Shown here in pieces: positions 17,056-25,810 of a stretch of DNA of 46,919 nucleotides. The DNA comes from Oscillospiraceae bacterium (GTDB taxonomy: Bacteria; Bacillota; Clostridia; Oscillospirales; Ruminococcaceae): assembly GCA_031253495.1 (NCBI GenBank), contig JAIRWC010000035.1, positions 1-46,919 on the forward strand, written 5' to 3'. Every line of letters begins with the position of its first letter. The first letter of the stretch is position 1. A program made the translations under genes and the position numbers. Under the pieces are notes generated by a model. That model was not told the origin of the DNA and ran no database searches. It worked only from the letters and a program-made list of their open reading frames with translations.

Positions 17056-18550
17056 GCCGTCCTCCTTCTGTCTTTACTACTTCGTCCAATATCAGCCACG
17101 CGACGGTGGCGAGCGACTTTGTTTCGGCGAAGCGCGGCGTTATCCCGAACCTGCCGCTTTCCAACAGCGCCTTTATCTCGGCGACGCGGGCGAGCCCTTT
17201 CTTCGCTTCGGCGTAATCCGGCGTTACGAAAAACGACTTTTGCATTATGCCGCGTATTTCGGCGCGAAGCCCGTCCGGCGCCGATTCGCCGTTACAATCG
17301 GGGAAGTCGGGCATCTCGACCTCTTTTACGGATTTTTCAAAAAACGCGCCGCCGGCTTCGGCTTGCCGGTTAATGTCCGCCGCCGCCAACCGGGAAAACA
17401 CCAACGCCTCCAACAGGGAATTGCTGGCGAGGCGGTTTTTCCCGTGAACGCCGGTGTGCGCGCATTCCCCCGCCGCGTATAAGCCCTCGACCCGCGTCCG
17501 CCCCGTCGCGCCGCCCACCGCTATCCCCCCCATCAAGTAATGCTGGCAGGGATAAACCGGAATGGGCTCTTTGGTTAAATCGTAGCCTTTTTCAAGCACC
17601 CTTTCATAAATCATCGGGAAGCGGCTTTTCACAAATTCGCCGTCCTTATGCGAAATGTCGAGGTAAAAATCGGAGCTGCCCAATCTTTCCCCCTCCTCGA
17701 TAACGCAGCGGGAAACCACGTCGCGGGGGGCAAGCTCCATACGGACGGGCTCGTATTTTTTCATAAAGCGCTCTTTGTCGCGGTTGTAAAGATACGCGCC
17801 CTCGCCGCGAACGGCTTCGGAAATAAGGAAACATTCACGGTTTTCCCTGTCGGCGAAAGCCGTCGGGTGGAACTGGATATAATTCATCTTCTTTATTTCC
17901 GCGCCCATATTGTAGGCGAACCGGATGCCGTCGCCCGTCGCCGTCGCGGAATTTGTGGTAAAATTATAGACCCGCCCTATCCCCCCTGTTGCAAGGACGC
18001 ATACTTTTGTGGTATAATAACGGCGCACCCCGCCCAGCTCCGCCTCGACCCGAAAATCGTCCCCGCGCTTTTCAAGCCGCAGCAGATGCGCGTTTTCAAA
18101 CAAATCCACGTTTTCCAACCCGCGAACCTTTTCAATCAGCGACGTTACGATTTCATAACCCGTGCTGTCCCTGTGGTGCGCTATCCTATTGCGGGAATGT
18201 CCCCCCTCCAACGCCAAAGCTATCGAGCCGTCGGAATTTTTATCGAAATCCACGCCTATTTTCAACAGTTCCTCGATGTTTTCGGGGCCGCGCTCCACAA
18301 GGATGCGCAAATTCTCGCGGTTATTCTCGTAACCGCCGGCGACGAGCGAATCGCTTATATGCAGTTCAAAATCGTCCGCGCTTTTGTCTATGACGGCGGC
18401 GACGCCGCCCTGCGCCAGCGCGGAATTGCACAGGGTAAGCTCCCTTTTGGACAGCATAAGGATTTTCAGACGGCCGTCGAGATTATACGCGGCGTACAGG
18501 CCGGAAACCCCCGCGCCCGCTATTATCACGTCGTATTTTTTAAAAAGCAT
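17021..18550 (-). CDS. nadB: L-aspartate oxidase
   Basis: A 509-residue flavoenzyme oxidising L-aspartate to iminoaspartate, the first step of de novo NAD synthesis. The FAD motif is IIAGAGVSGLYAAYN (9-23). Further family blocks are NSALAQGGVAAV, GGHSRNRIAHHRDSTG and QFHPTAF. CQHYLMGGIAVG and AGECAHTGVHGKNRLASNS close the active site. The frame is open to 18595, but ATG at 18550 is preferred: it has GAGG just upstream, places the FAD motif at the usual distance and avoids overlap with the divergent hflX. nadA (quinolinate synthase), normally between or next to these genes, is absent from this cluster. Divergent start codons only 29 bases apart mean that at least one promoter lies inside coding sequence. 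Confidence 0.95.
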   Translation of the reverse strand: MLFKKYDVIIAGAGVSGLYAAYNLDGRLKILMLSKRELTLCNSALAQGGVAAVIDKSADDFELHISDSLVAGGYENNRENLRILVERGPENIEELLKIGVDFDKNSDGSIALALEGGHSRNRIAHHRDSTGYEIVTSLIEKVRGLENVDLFENAHLLRLEKRGDDFRVEAELGGVRRYYTTKVCVLATGGIGRVYNFTTNSATATGDGIRFAYNMGAEIKKMNYIQFHPTAFADRENRECFLISEAVRGEGAYLYNRDKERFMKKYEPVRMELAPRDVVSRCVIEEGERLGSSDFYLDISHKDGEFVKSRFPMIYERVLEKGYDLTKEPIPVYPCQHYLMGGIAVGGATGRTRVEGLYAAGECAHTGVHGKNRLASNSLLEALVFSRLAAADINRQAEAGGAFFEKSVKEVEMPDFPDCNGESAPDGLRAEIRGIMQKSFFVTPDYAEAKKGLARVAEIKALLESGRFGITPRFAETKSLATVAWLILDEVVKTEGGRHDFTETARFLR

Positions 18551-18579
18551 ACGCGCACCTCGAAAGAGAGAAAGATACC

Positions 18580-19821
18580 ATGACAAAAAAACCAAACGAA
18601 ACCCAAACCGCCGTACTCGCGGGGGCCGATACGGGCGAATACGACGCTTTTGCGTCGATGGACGAGCTTTGCGAGCTTGCCCGGACGGCGGGGGCGGGCG
18701 TCGCGGCGCGGGTTATACAAAAACGCCCCGCGCCCGACCCGGCGACGGTTCTGGGAGAAGGCAAAATTGAGGAAATCAAAGGGCTTTGCGCCGCTTTTGA
18801 AGCGGACTTGCTCATCTTCGACGCGGAACTGACCGCGAGCCAAATCCGCAATATCGAAAAAATCGCCGAAACCCGCGTTATCGACCGCACCATGCTTATC
18901 CTCGACATATTCGCGGGGCGCGCCGTTTCCGGCGAGGGAAAGCTGCAGGTGGAACTGGCGCAGCTGAAATACCGGCTTCCCCGGCTTGCCGGAATGGGCG
19001 CGTCCCTGTCCCGCCAGGGCGGGGGAATAGGCACGCGCGGTCCGGGTGAAACGCGGCTCGAAACCGACCGCAGACATATCAGGCGCAGGATAGAAAAGCT
19101 GTCCGCCGAGCTTGGCGAGCTTGCCGCCCGCAGGGATTTCTCGCGTTCCCGCCGTAAAAAAGACGGCGTTTACGTCGGGGCGATAGTCGGCTATACCAAC
19201 GCGGGGAAGTCCACGCTGTTAAACGCGCTGACCGGGGCGGGCGTTCCCGCCGAGGATAAACTGTTCGCGACGCTCGACCCGGTTTCGCGGGGGGTGGAGC
19301 TGCCCGACGGGCGAAACCTCGTCCTCGTGGACACCGTGGGGTTAATCCGCCGTCTGCCGCACAATTTAATCGAGGCGTTCAAGTCCACCCTCGAGGAAGC
19401 CGCCGATTCCGATATAATCCTGTGCGTCAGGGACGTTTCCGACCCCGAGGCGGAGGAGAAGGCGCGGGTAACGTCGCGGATTTTAGCGGAATTGGGATGC
19501 GCGGAAATCCCTTGCGTCAACATCCTCAACAAGTGCGACGCCGTTGAAACCGATTTCCCCGAGGATAAAAACACCGTTAAAATCTCCGCGAAAAACCGCG
19601 AGGGGTTCGCCCGACTGTTAGAGGTAACAGCCGCCAATCTGCCGGTTTCGGCCAAGAGGATGAAGCTGCTCTTGCCTTTCGACAAGATAGGGGCGGCGGC
19701 GAAAATCCGCGTAAACGGCAAGGTCTTTTCCGAGGAATACACCGCGGACGGATTAAAGCTCGACGCGCTGGTGGAGGAAAAGCTGCTCAAAACGTTCGCG
19801 GATTATAATCTTTTAAAATAG
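18580..19821 (+). CDS. hflX: Ribosome-associated GTPase HflX
   Basis: A 413-residue protein. The N-terminal HflX domain holds PDPATVLGEGKIEEIK and the signature GTRGPGETRLETDRR (151-165). A helical linker leads to the GTPase domain, with P-loop GYTNAGKST (204-212), G3 DTVG, the switch sequence RRLPHNLIEAFKSTLEE and G4 NKCD. HflX binds the 50S subunit and splits stalled or stressed 70S ribosomes; in Firmicutes some relatives also give antibiotic resistance. The start is the first ATG with a weak purine stretch (AGAGAG) upstream. No strong promoter is visible in the 29-base gap from nadB. The 3' end overlaps convergent galK by nine bases. Confidence 0.94.
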   Translation: MTKKPNETQTAVLAGADTGEYDAFASMDELCELARTAGAGVAARVIQKRPAPDPATVLGEGKIEEIKGLCAAFEADLLIFDAELTASQIRNIEKIAETRVIDRTMLILDIFAGRAVSGEGKLQVELAQLKYRLPRLAGMGASLSRQGGGIGTRGPGETRLETDRRHIRRRIEKLSAELGELAARRDFSRSRRKKDGVYVGAIVGYTNAGKSTLLNALTGAGVPAEDKLFATLDPVSRGVELPDGRNLVLVDTVGLIRRLPHNLIEAFKSTLEEAADSDIILCVRDVSDPEAEEKARVTSRILAELGCAEIPCVNILNKCDAVETDFPEDKNTVKISAKNREGFARLLEVTAANLPVSAKRMKLLLPFDKIGAAAKIRVNGKVFSEEYTADGLKLDALVEEKLLKTFADYNLLK

Positions 19822-21105
19822 ACCTTCTACTTCCCGATTGACGACGACCTCGGTCCCGCCCGTGTTCCTAACCGTCAGGATATGGCACGAACCCGCCCCG
19901 AACACCGTTTCCACGTTCATTTTAAATTCCTTCAGCAGTTCGCGCGGGACGAAAGCCTGAACCGTTCCGGCGAAACCGCCGCCATGGACGCGGCAGGCGC
20001 CGTTTCGCGACAGCGAAACCTCGGCGACGTTCAGCCCTATCCCGAGCGGCTGGTTTTTCACGTTATCCGGCGAGTATATGTTTTGCAGGTATTTGCACGA
20101 ACTGCTCCCCGATTCGTTTATATAATCCAAAAAAGCGGGGAAATCGCCGTTCTTAAGCGCGTGAACCAGCTTGTCCACGCGGATGTTCTCGTCGAAAAAG
20201 TGCAGGGAGCGCAACACCGCGCGGTCGCCGAACTTAGCGCGCAACGCGCCCATATTCAGTATAATGTCCTGTCTGCATATTTTACGCAGACAATCCACGC
20301 CGAAGTGGGCGGCGACCGATTTCATCTCGTTCGCGACGGCGGCGTAATCCGCCGTTAAGCCGTCGTGGGAGCCTTTGGTGTCAATAATGCACAGCGCGTG
20401 CCCGAAAGCGTCAAAGTCGGCTTTAACGGTTTCGATAACCGGGACGCCCTCTTTAAAATCTATGGCGACAAAGCCGCCGACGGACGAGGTTATCTGGTCC
20501 ATAAGCCCGCTCGGTTTTCCGAAATACTCGTTTTCGGCAAAGCCCGCGATTTGCGCGATTTTCATCGGGGCGACCTTCCCCCCGTTGAAAAGGTGCGACA
20601 AAACCGTGCCGACAAGCACCTCGAAAGCCGCCGACGACGACAGCCCCGAACCTTTTATCACCTCTGAAACGGTGTAAGCCTTGAAACCGCCCGTCTTATA
20701 CCCCGCGTTCGAGAAGCCTTTGGCTATGCCGCGTATTATCGCTTCCGACGTGTTTTTTTCCCCGTTTGCGGGTTCGAGGTCGTCCAACCAAACGCCGTTT
20801 TCCTCGAATCCCTCGGACTTAACGACGATTTTGTTTTCGTCAATGGGTTCGACCGCCGCGATTATATCGAGGTTTACCGCCGCCGCGAGAACCTTTCCGC
20901 CGTTATGGTCGGTATGGTTGCCCCCTATTTCGGTTCTGCCGGGCGCGGAAAAAAACCGCAAAGGCGATTTTTCCGCGCCGAAATGCCCCCTGAACGAGGA
21001 CGACAGGGCTTCATACCGCTCGCGGCGTTTTTCCGCCTCGGCTTCCCGATTATGCCCGTTCGTCCCGTAAAGCCCGTCAATGCGGCAAACAGTCGGCGTA
21101 TGCAT
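19813..21105 (-). CDS. galK: Galactokinase
   Basis: A 430-residue GHMP-family kinase phosphorylating galactose to galactose 1-phosphate at the start of the Leloir pathway. Motif 1 is GRTEIGGNHTDHNGG (56-70), which holds the sugar. The ATP loop is GSGLSSSAA (~152-160), and motif 3 is HGGGFAGTVQAFV near the C-terminus. The N-terminus is ~35-45 residues longer than in Escherichia coli GalK, as in other clostridial members. GAGGAGG four bases before the ATG supports the start. galT, galE and transport genes are not adjacent. A promoter and a leader hairpin sit immediately upstream. Confidence 0.93.
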   Translation of the reverse strand: MHTPTVCRIDGLYGTNGHNREAEAEKRRERYEALSSSFRGHFGAEKSPLRFFSAPGRTEIGGNHTDHNGGKVLAAAVNLDIIAAVEPIDENKIVVKSEGFEENGVWLDDLEPANGEKNTSEAIIRGIAKGFSNAGYKTGGFKAYTVSEVIKGSGLSSSAAFEVLVGTVLSHLFNGGKVAPMKIAQIAGFAENEYFGKPSGLMDQITSSVGGFVAIDFKEGVPVIETVKADFDAFGHALCIIDTKGSHDGLTADYAAVANEMKSVAAHFGVDCLRKICRQDIILNMGALRAKFGDRAVLRSLHFFDENIRVDKLVHALKNGDFPAFLDYINESGSSSCKYLQNIYSPDNVKNQPLGIGLNVAEVSLSRNGACRVHGGGFAGTVQAFVPRELLKEFKMNVETVFGAGSCHILTVRNTGGTEVVVNREVEGLF

Positions 21106-21133
21106 CAGACCTCCTCGGAAACCCTTTTAAAAT

Positions 21134-21153
21134 GAAAACTCCCGAGAGTTTTC
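21134..21153 (-). promoter_or_regulatory. Hairpin at the 5' end of the galK transcript
   Basis: GAAAACTC (plus 21134-21141) and GAGTTTTC (plus 21146-21153) form a perfect 8-bp stem with a 4-base loop. On the minus strand it is followed by ATTTTAAAA; on the plus strand by TTTTT. The galK promoter predicts a start near 21157, so the hairpin would begin within a few bases of the mRNA 5' end. It may also terminate readthrough from the adhE operon. Confidence 0.6.
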
Positions 21154-21163
21154 TTTTTAAAAG

Positions 21164-21192
21164 ATTATACCATAAAGCGGACTGTTTGTCCA
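21164..21192 (-). promoter_or_regulatory. Sigma-A promoter for galK
   Basis: On the minus strand: TGGACA (plus 21187-21192), a 17-bp spacer and TATAAT (plus 21164-21169), with a TGG extended -10. Its -35 lies only a few bases past the stop codon of the pseudouridine synthase gene. Confidence 0.8.
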
Positions 21193-21195
21193 CTC

Positions 21196-22146
21196 CTACA
21201 ACCCGTTAAATTTCCCCAAAAGCCAAGTCTTGTCCGCCTCAAAGCTCCTTCCGTTCAGATAATCCAGCGAACAGCTTTCCTTAAACGTGAAAATTATTTT
21301 GTAACCGCAGAGCGCCTGATTCTTAAACCCGGCGCCCTTGCCGGTTAACCGGCCGTATTTCCCGTCCCCGAGAAGCGGGTGGCCGATATGCGCCATATGC
21401 GCCCTTATCTGGTGCGTTCTGCCCGTAACAAGGTCGATTTCAGCCAAAGCCATGCCCCCCCGTTCTCCGATAACCCGATAGCTCGTGACAATCGTCTTGT
21501 TTTGCGGCGTCTTCTTTCCGCTTATTTTCACCGTGTTCGACGCCCCGTCCTTTTCGAGATAGGCGGTGAGCGTCGCCGCCTTTTCCTTGGGAACGCCCGT
21601 CAAGATACACAAATACAGCTTTTTGATTTCACGCCGCTTGATTTTTTCGTTCAAAACGCGGAGCGCTTCGGCGGTTTTGGCGGCTATGACGACGCCGCGC
21701 GTGTTGCGGTCGAGCCGATTGCAAAGCGCGGGTTCAAAGCCGTTCTCGTTTTCGGGGATAAATTCCCCCTTTTTGTATAAATACGCCTTAACGCGGTTAA
21801 TCAGCGTGTCGGGGGGGCTGTTCCCGCCGCCCTCGTGGCACAACAGCCCCGCGGGCTTATCCGCGAGCAGAATATTTTCATCCTCATAGATAACGCTCAA
21901 TTCGGACGGGATTTCGTCGAGGCTTATCGCGCGCGGGGTTTCCGAAAGAAAGCCGTCGCCGAGAAATATCCTCACGACGTCGTTTTCGGCAAGTTTATAA
22001 GCGGCTTTGGCGCGCCCGCCGTTGACTTTGATTTTCTTGTTCCGCAAAGCCTTCATAACGACGCCCGCCGTCAGCGGAAACGCTTTCATCAAAAAGCGGT
22101 CGAGCCGCCGCCCCGCGTCGTTTTTCCCCGCGGTTAATTCTTTCAC
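21196..22146 (-). CDS. RluA/RluD-family 23S rRNA pseudouridine synthase
   Basis: A 316-residue enzyme with an N-terminal S4 RNA-binding domain (~1-62, RRLDRFLMKAFP through KVNGGRAKAAYKL) and a pseudouridine synthase domain. The catalytic Asp is in RLDRNTRG (144-151, Asp146). GRTHQIRAHMAHIGHPLLGD is the conserved RNA/uracil-site motif. S4 plus this domain matches the RluC/RluD type, which modifies helices of 23S rRNA; the exact target cannot be assigned. The start codon is GTG, sharing bases with the TGA stop of the preceding small gene (GTGA), and no good Shine-Dalgarno is present, so translation is probably coupled. It is the last gene of the adhE operon. Confidence 0.9.
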   Translation of the reverse strand: MKELTAGKNDAGRRLDRFLMKAFPLTAGVVMKALRNKKIKVNGGRAKAAYKLAENDVVRIFLGDGFLSETPRAISLDEIPSELSVIYEDENILLADKPAGLLCHEGGGNSPPDTLINRVKAYLYKKGEFIPENENGFEPALCNRLDRNTRGVVIAAKTAEALRVLNEKIKRREIKKLYLCILTGVPKEKAATLTAYLEKDGASNTVKISGKKTPQNKTIVTSYRVIGERGGMALAEIDLVTGRTHQIRAHMAHIGHPLLGDGKYGRLTGKGAGFKNQALCGYKIIFTFKESCSLDYLNGRSFEADKTWLLGKFNGL

Positions 22147-22346
22147 TTTTCTATGCGGTAAAAACCGCGCCCTTCCAAAAAATCCGTAACCTTCAGAAAA
22201 AACTCGTTCGCCCCCGAACAGCCGTCGCCGATTTCGTCAAGCTCCGCGACCGCGGAACTCCACGCTTTTTTGTCTTTTTCCCCGGCGAACCAAAGCTGAT
22301 TTTCCCACGTTCCGAATTTCAAGTTGAGGATATACGCGTTATTCAT
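22143..22346 (-). CDS. Small 67-residue protein of unknown function
   Basis: I do not recognise this protein. It is short, mildly acidic and soluble, with tryptophans at the start (KFGTWENQLWFAG) and no membrane segment or metal-binding motif. It is supported as a real gene by its position: its ATG overlaps the end of the upstream kinase gene by eight bases, and its stop overlaps the GTG start of the pseudouridine synthase gene (GTGA). It fills the interval exactly without leaving a gap. It may be a partner of the kinase or simply maintain translational coupling. Confidence 0.65.
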   Translation of the reverse strand: MNNAYILNLKFGTWENQLWFAGEKDKKAWSSAVAELDEIGDGCSGANEFFLKVTDFLEGRGFYRIEK

Positions 22347-23088
22347 AATCCACCACGTTCACCCATGAAAGCAGCAGCTCCCTTTCTTCCGGCTTGCCTT
22401 TGACGCTTTGCGACGCGGCTACCACGGGCAGCCATTTTTCTATATACTGTTTCGCGGTGTCGCTCTTTTTGGAAAACAGCGACATATACTTCGCCGCGAG
22501 CTCCCTTTCGTCTTTCAGCCAAAACAGCAAATAAGTCCTCGCCGCGTCCGCCGAGGCGTTGCCTTGGGTGGCGTGCGCCCAGTCGATAATGTAAGGGTCG
22601 CCGTCCTTTGAGATAATCACGTTCCCCATACTGAAATCGCCGTGGCAAACCTTGTCGTGCGCGCGCAGCGCCTCCAGCCGCGTGTGCAGGTCGTAGCGCG
22701 TGGTGGCGTCAAGCTCGGTTTGGTCGATTTTGCGGCTCATCTTGTCGTGCAGCTTCGTAAGCAGCGGGGCGCGCTTCGAGTGAATTTCCATCTGCAAATC
22801 CACGAAAAGCTCAAGGTACTCGTCGGCGCTCCCGGGGTCGTCCCTCATTATTTCCGTCAGCGTGGAGCCTTCGATAAAATCGGTAACAAGCGCCCATTTC
22901 CCGTCAACCTTCGTAACCTCGCGCAGCTTGGGTATGGCAAGCCCCGTCTCTTCCACCCTCGCTTGGTTAAGGGCCTCGTTAAGCACGTCGGATTTTGAGT
23001 AGTCGTCGTCAAAAAGTTTAATTATCAAATCCCCGTCGCGGCAGATGGTCTTTTTGCTCCTTTTGGCGATAATATTGTCAAGATTCAT
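22339..23088 (-). CDS. APH/choline kinase-like phosphotransferase
   Basis: A 249-residue protein kinase-fold enzyme. The N-lobe has DGDLIIKLFDDDYSKSDVLN with the likely ATP-binding Lys. The hinge region is WALVTDFIEGSTL. The catalytic loop is CHGDFSMGNVII, and the metal-binding Asp lies in IIDWAHA. These motifs place it with aminoglycoside/choline-type phosphotransferases; in Clostridia such genes are common and usually not resistance genes. The substrate is unknown. The frame opens at GTG 23097, but ATG 23088 has GGAGG eight bases upstream and is the better start. It overlaps the adhE end by 11 bases and the next small gene by eight, so it is translated as part of a tight operon. Confidence 0.82.
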   Translation of the reverse strand: MNLDNIIAKRSKKTICRDGDLIIKLFDDDYSKSDVLNEALNQARVEETGLAIPKLREVTKVDGKWALVTDFIEGSTLTEIMRDDPGSADEYLELFVDLQMEIHSKRAPLLTKLHDKMSRKIDQTELDATTRYDLHTRLEALRAHDKVCHGDFSMGNVIISKDGDPYIIDWAHATQGNASADAARTYLLFWLKDERELAAKYMSLFSKKSDTAKQYIEKWLPVVAASQSVKGKPEERELLLSWVNVVDYE

Positions 23089-25687
23089 TTTTCGCACCTC
23101 CGTAATACGCGTTAACGTACATCTCTTTTATTTCCTCGACCAGCGGGTAGCGCGGGTTCGCGCCGGTGCATTGGTCGTCGAAGGCGTCAAGCGACATTTT
23201 ATCGAGCGCGGACAAAAACGCCTCTTCGGTTACGCCGTAGTCGGCGATTGTTTTTTTGACGCCTATTCGGGTTTTAAGCTCCTCGATTTTTTCGATAAGC
23301 GCGGTCAATTTTTCGCCGTCGTCTTTCCCTTCCAGATTAAGCGACGAGGCTATGTCGGCGTAACGCGCCAGCGCGTTCGGATAGGCGTACTGGGGGAAAC
23401 TGCCCATTTTTGCGGGAGCCTCCGCGGAATTGTATCTCAAAGTATGGCATATCATAATCGCGTTGGCTATTCCGTGGGGCAGATGATGATAACCGCCCAG
23501 CTTATGCGCCATCGAGTGGTTGACCCCCAAAAACGCGTTCGCGAAGGCCATACCGGCTATCGTCGCGGCGTTGCCCATTTTCTCGCGGGCTTCGGGGTCG
23601 CCGGCGCCGTTTTCATAAGCGCGCGGCAGATACTCAAAAATCAGCTTTATCGCCCTAAGCGCCAACGCGTCCGTAAAGTCGGTGGACATTACCGAAACAT
23701 AAGCCTCCAGCGCGTGTGTCAAAGCGTCTATTCCCGAAGCGGCGGTCAACCCCTTCGGCGCGTCCATCATCAAATTCGCGTCTACGACGGCCATATCGGG
23801 CATTAACTCATAATCCGCGAGCGGGTATTTTATCCCCTCGTCGTCGGTGATTACGGCGAAAGGCGTAACCTCCGAACCGGTTCCCGCCGTGGTGGGAACG
23901 GCGACGAAATCGGCTTTCAGCCCCATTTTCGGGAAGGTGTACACGCGCTTCCTTATATCGGTGAAACGCATCGCCATATCCTCGAAATTCGCGTCGGGAT
24001 GCTCGTATAAAACCCACATGATTTTCGCGGCGTCAATCGCCGAACCGCCGCCCAAAGCGATTACGCAGTCCGGCGCGAACGACGCCATCATTTTCGCCCC
24101 CGCTTTCGCGCTTGAAATGGTCGGGTCGGGTTCGACGTCGAAAAAGACCGAGTTTTGTATTTTCATTTCCTCCAGCTTTTCCGTAACGCATTTGGTATAA
24201 CCCGCGTTAAAGAGGAATTTGTCGGTAACGACGAAAACCTTTTTCTTTCCCATCGGACCGCCTATCTCCTCCAGCGCCAAGTCAAGGCAGCCGCGTTTGA
24301 TATAAGTCTTCTCGGGGGCGCGGAACCAAAGCATGTTCTCCCTCCTTTTCACCGCCGTTTTAATGTTCAGCAGGTGTTTTACTCCCACGTTTTCGGAAAC
24401 GCTGTTGCCGCCCCACGAACCGCAGCCAAGCGTGAGCGACGGGGTCAGCGCGAAGTTGTAAATGTCGCCTATCCCCCCTTGCGACGAAGGCGTGTTAAGC
24501 AAAATTCTGCAGGCTTTCATACGCGAGCAAAACAGTGAAAATTTTTCTTTCTCGGCTTTTTCGTCGATATAAATTGAAGCGGTATGGCCGAAGCCGCCGT
24601 CCTCCACAAGCCGTTCGGCTTTATTCAGCGCGTCGTCGAAATCCGCCGCTTCGTATAAGGCGAGGACGGGCGACAGCTTTTCATGGGCGAACTCTTCGGA
24701 AAGCTCGACGCTTTTTGTTTCGCCTATCAAAATTTTCACGCTTTCGGGAACCGCTATCCCCGCCAGCTTCGCGATTGCGCGGGCCGGCTGCCCGACGATT
24801 TTCGCGTTTAACGCGCCGTTGATGATTATCGTCTTGCGTATTTTTTCGGTTTCCTCTTCATTCAAGATATAACAGCCGCGCCGGCGAAATTCGTCCTTTA
24901 CCCGCCCGTAAACGCTTTCAAGCGCGATAACAGACTGTTCCGAGGCGCATATCACGCCGTTATCGAAAACCTTGGAATGTATGACGGAGTTTACCGCGAG
25001 CGTTACGTCGGCGCTGCCGTCGATTACGGCGGGAACGTTCCCCGCGCCGACGCCCACGGCGGGTTTCCCCGACGAATAGGCGGATTTCACCATGCCGGGA
25101 CCGCCCGTGGCGAGGATTAAATCCGCTTCCCTCATCAGCGTGTTGGTAAGCTCCAACCCCGGGACGTCAATCCACTCTATTATCCCTTCGGGCGCGCCCG
25201 CCTCGACGGCCGCTTTCAGTATAATACCGGCGGCTTCGGCGGTGCATCGCTTCGCGCGCGGGTGGGGGCTGATAATTATGCCGTTGCGCGTTTTAAGGCA
25301 CAAAAGGCACTTGAATATGGCGGTCGAGGTGGGATTGGTGGTCGGAATTACCGCCGCCACGACGCCGACGGGTTCGGCGATTTTAATAATGCCCGCCGTT
25401 TCGTCCTCCTCGATAATTCCGCAGGTTTTGGCGTCGCGGTACGCGTTGTAGACGTATTCGGCGGCGAAAGCGTTTTTTATGACCTTATCCTCCATAACGC
25501 CCATGCCCGTTTCGCGGACGGCGGATATCGCCAGCGGTATTCTCCGCTTATTTGCCGCGAGCGCCGCGGCGCGGAAGATTTTATCAACCTCTTCCTGAGT
25601 GAACCCCGCGAAAACCCTTTGAGCCCGCCTCACCTTGGCAAGCGCTTCTTCAAGCGCGGCGACGCCGTCAACTATTTTTCTTTCCAT
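23078..25687 (-). CDS. adhE: Bifunctional acetaldehyde-CoA/alcohol dehydrogenase
   Basis: An 869-residue fusion enzyme reducing acetyl-CoA to acetaldehyde and then ethanol, regenerating NAD+ during fermentation; homologues assemble into long spirosomes. The N-terminal aldehyde dehydrogenase half (~1-440) has PTTNPTSTAIFKC and the catalytic Cys in NGVICASEQ (~247). The C-terminal iron-dependent alcohol dehydrogenase (~450-869) has GGGSAIDAAKI, SGIDALTHALEAYVS and the metal-site histidines in NHSMAHKLGGYHHLPHG. Length is normal for the family. Two starts compete: TTG at 25690 (eight bases from AAAGGGG) and ATG at 25687 (eleven bases); I chose the ATG. It heads an operon with the kinase, small protein and pseudouridine synthase. 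I searched the 90 bases upstream for a Rex operator and did not see one. Confidence 0.96.
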   Translation of the reverse strand: MERKIVDGVAALEEALAKVRRAQRVFAGFTQEEVDKIFRAAALAANKRRIPLAISAVRETGMGVMEDKVIKNAFAAEYVYNAYRDAKTCGIIEEDETAGIIKIAEPVGVVAAVIPTTNPTSTAIFKCLLCLKTRNGIIISPHPRAKRCTAEAAGIILKAAVEAGAPEGIIEWIDVPGLELTNTLMREADLILATGGPGMVKSAYSSGKPAVGVGAGNVPAVIDGSADVTLAVNSVIHSKVFDNGVICASEQSVIALESVYGRVKDEFRRRGCYILNEEETEKIRKTIIINGALNAKIVGQPARAIAKLAGIAVPESVKILIGETKSVELSEEFAHEKLSPVLALYEAADFDDALNKAERLVEDGGFGHTASIYIDEKAEKEKFSLFCSRMKACRILLNTPSSQGGIGDIYNFALTPSLTLGCGSWGGNSVSENVGVKHLLNIKTAVKRRENMLWFRAPEKTYIKRGCLDLALEEIGGPMGKKKVFVVTDKFLFNAGYTKCVTEKLEEMKIQNSVFFDVEPDPTISSAKAGAKMMASFAPDCVIALGGGSAIDAAKIMWVLYEHPDANFEDMAMRFTDIRKRVYTFPKMGLKADFVAVPTTAGTGSEVTPFAVITDDEGIKYPLADYELMPDMAVVDANLMMDAPKGLTAASGIDALTHALEAYVSVMSTDFTDALALRAIKLIFEYLPRAYENGAGDPEAREKMGNAATIAGMAFANAFLGVNHSMAHKLGGYHHLPHGIANAIMICHTLRYNSAEAPAKMGSFPQYAYPNALARYADIASSLNLEGKDDGEKLTALIEKIEELKTRIGVKKTIADYGVTEEAFLSALDKMSLDAFDDQCTGANPRYPLVEEIKEMYVNAYYGGAKNES

Positions 25688-25759
25688 CAAACATAACGCC
25701 CCTTTCTTCGGTTATTTTAGCGCGATTTCGTTTTTTCGGCGGGCGCGAAGGCTTTTTAC

Positions 25760-25788
25760 TTGACAACGACCGCCGCCCGTGATAGAAT
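25760..25788 (+). promoter_or_regulatory. Sigma-A promoter for the receiver protein gene
   Basis: TTGACA (25760-25765), a 17-bp spacer and TAGAAT (25783-25788), with a TGA extended -10. It predicts a leader of about 83 bases. Confidence 0.78.
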
Positions 25789-25810
25789 TGTCATGGAAAA
25801 TTCCCGTAAC

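Noticed and set aside
17648-18583. A 311-codon plus-strand frame opposite nadB
   Set aside because: It is entirely antisense to a well-supported nadB; GC-rich coding DNA often leaves the opposite strand open.
25691-25760. A Rex (NADH-sensing) operator upstream of adhE
   Set aside because: I looked for a TTGTTAA-type palindrome on both strands and found only a TTGTCAA fragment that belongs to the opposite promoter.
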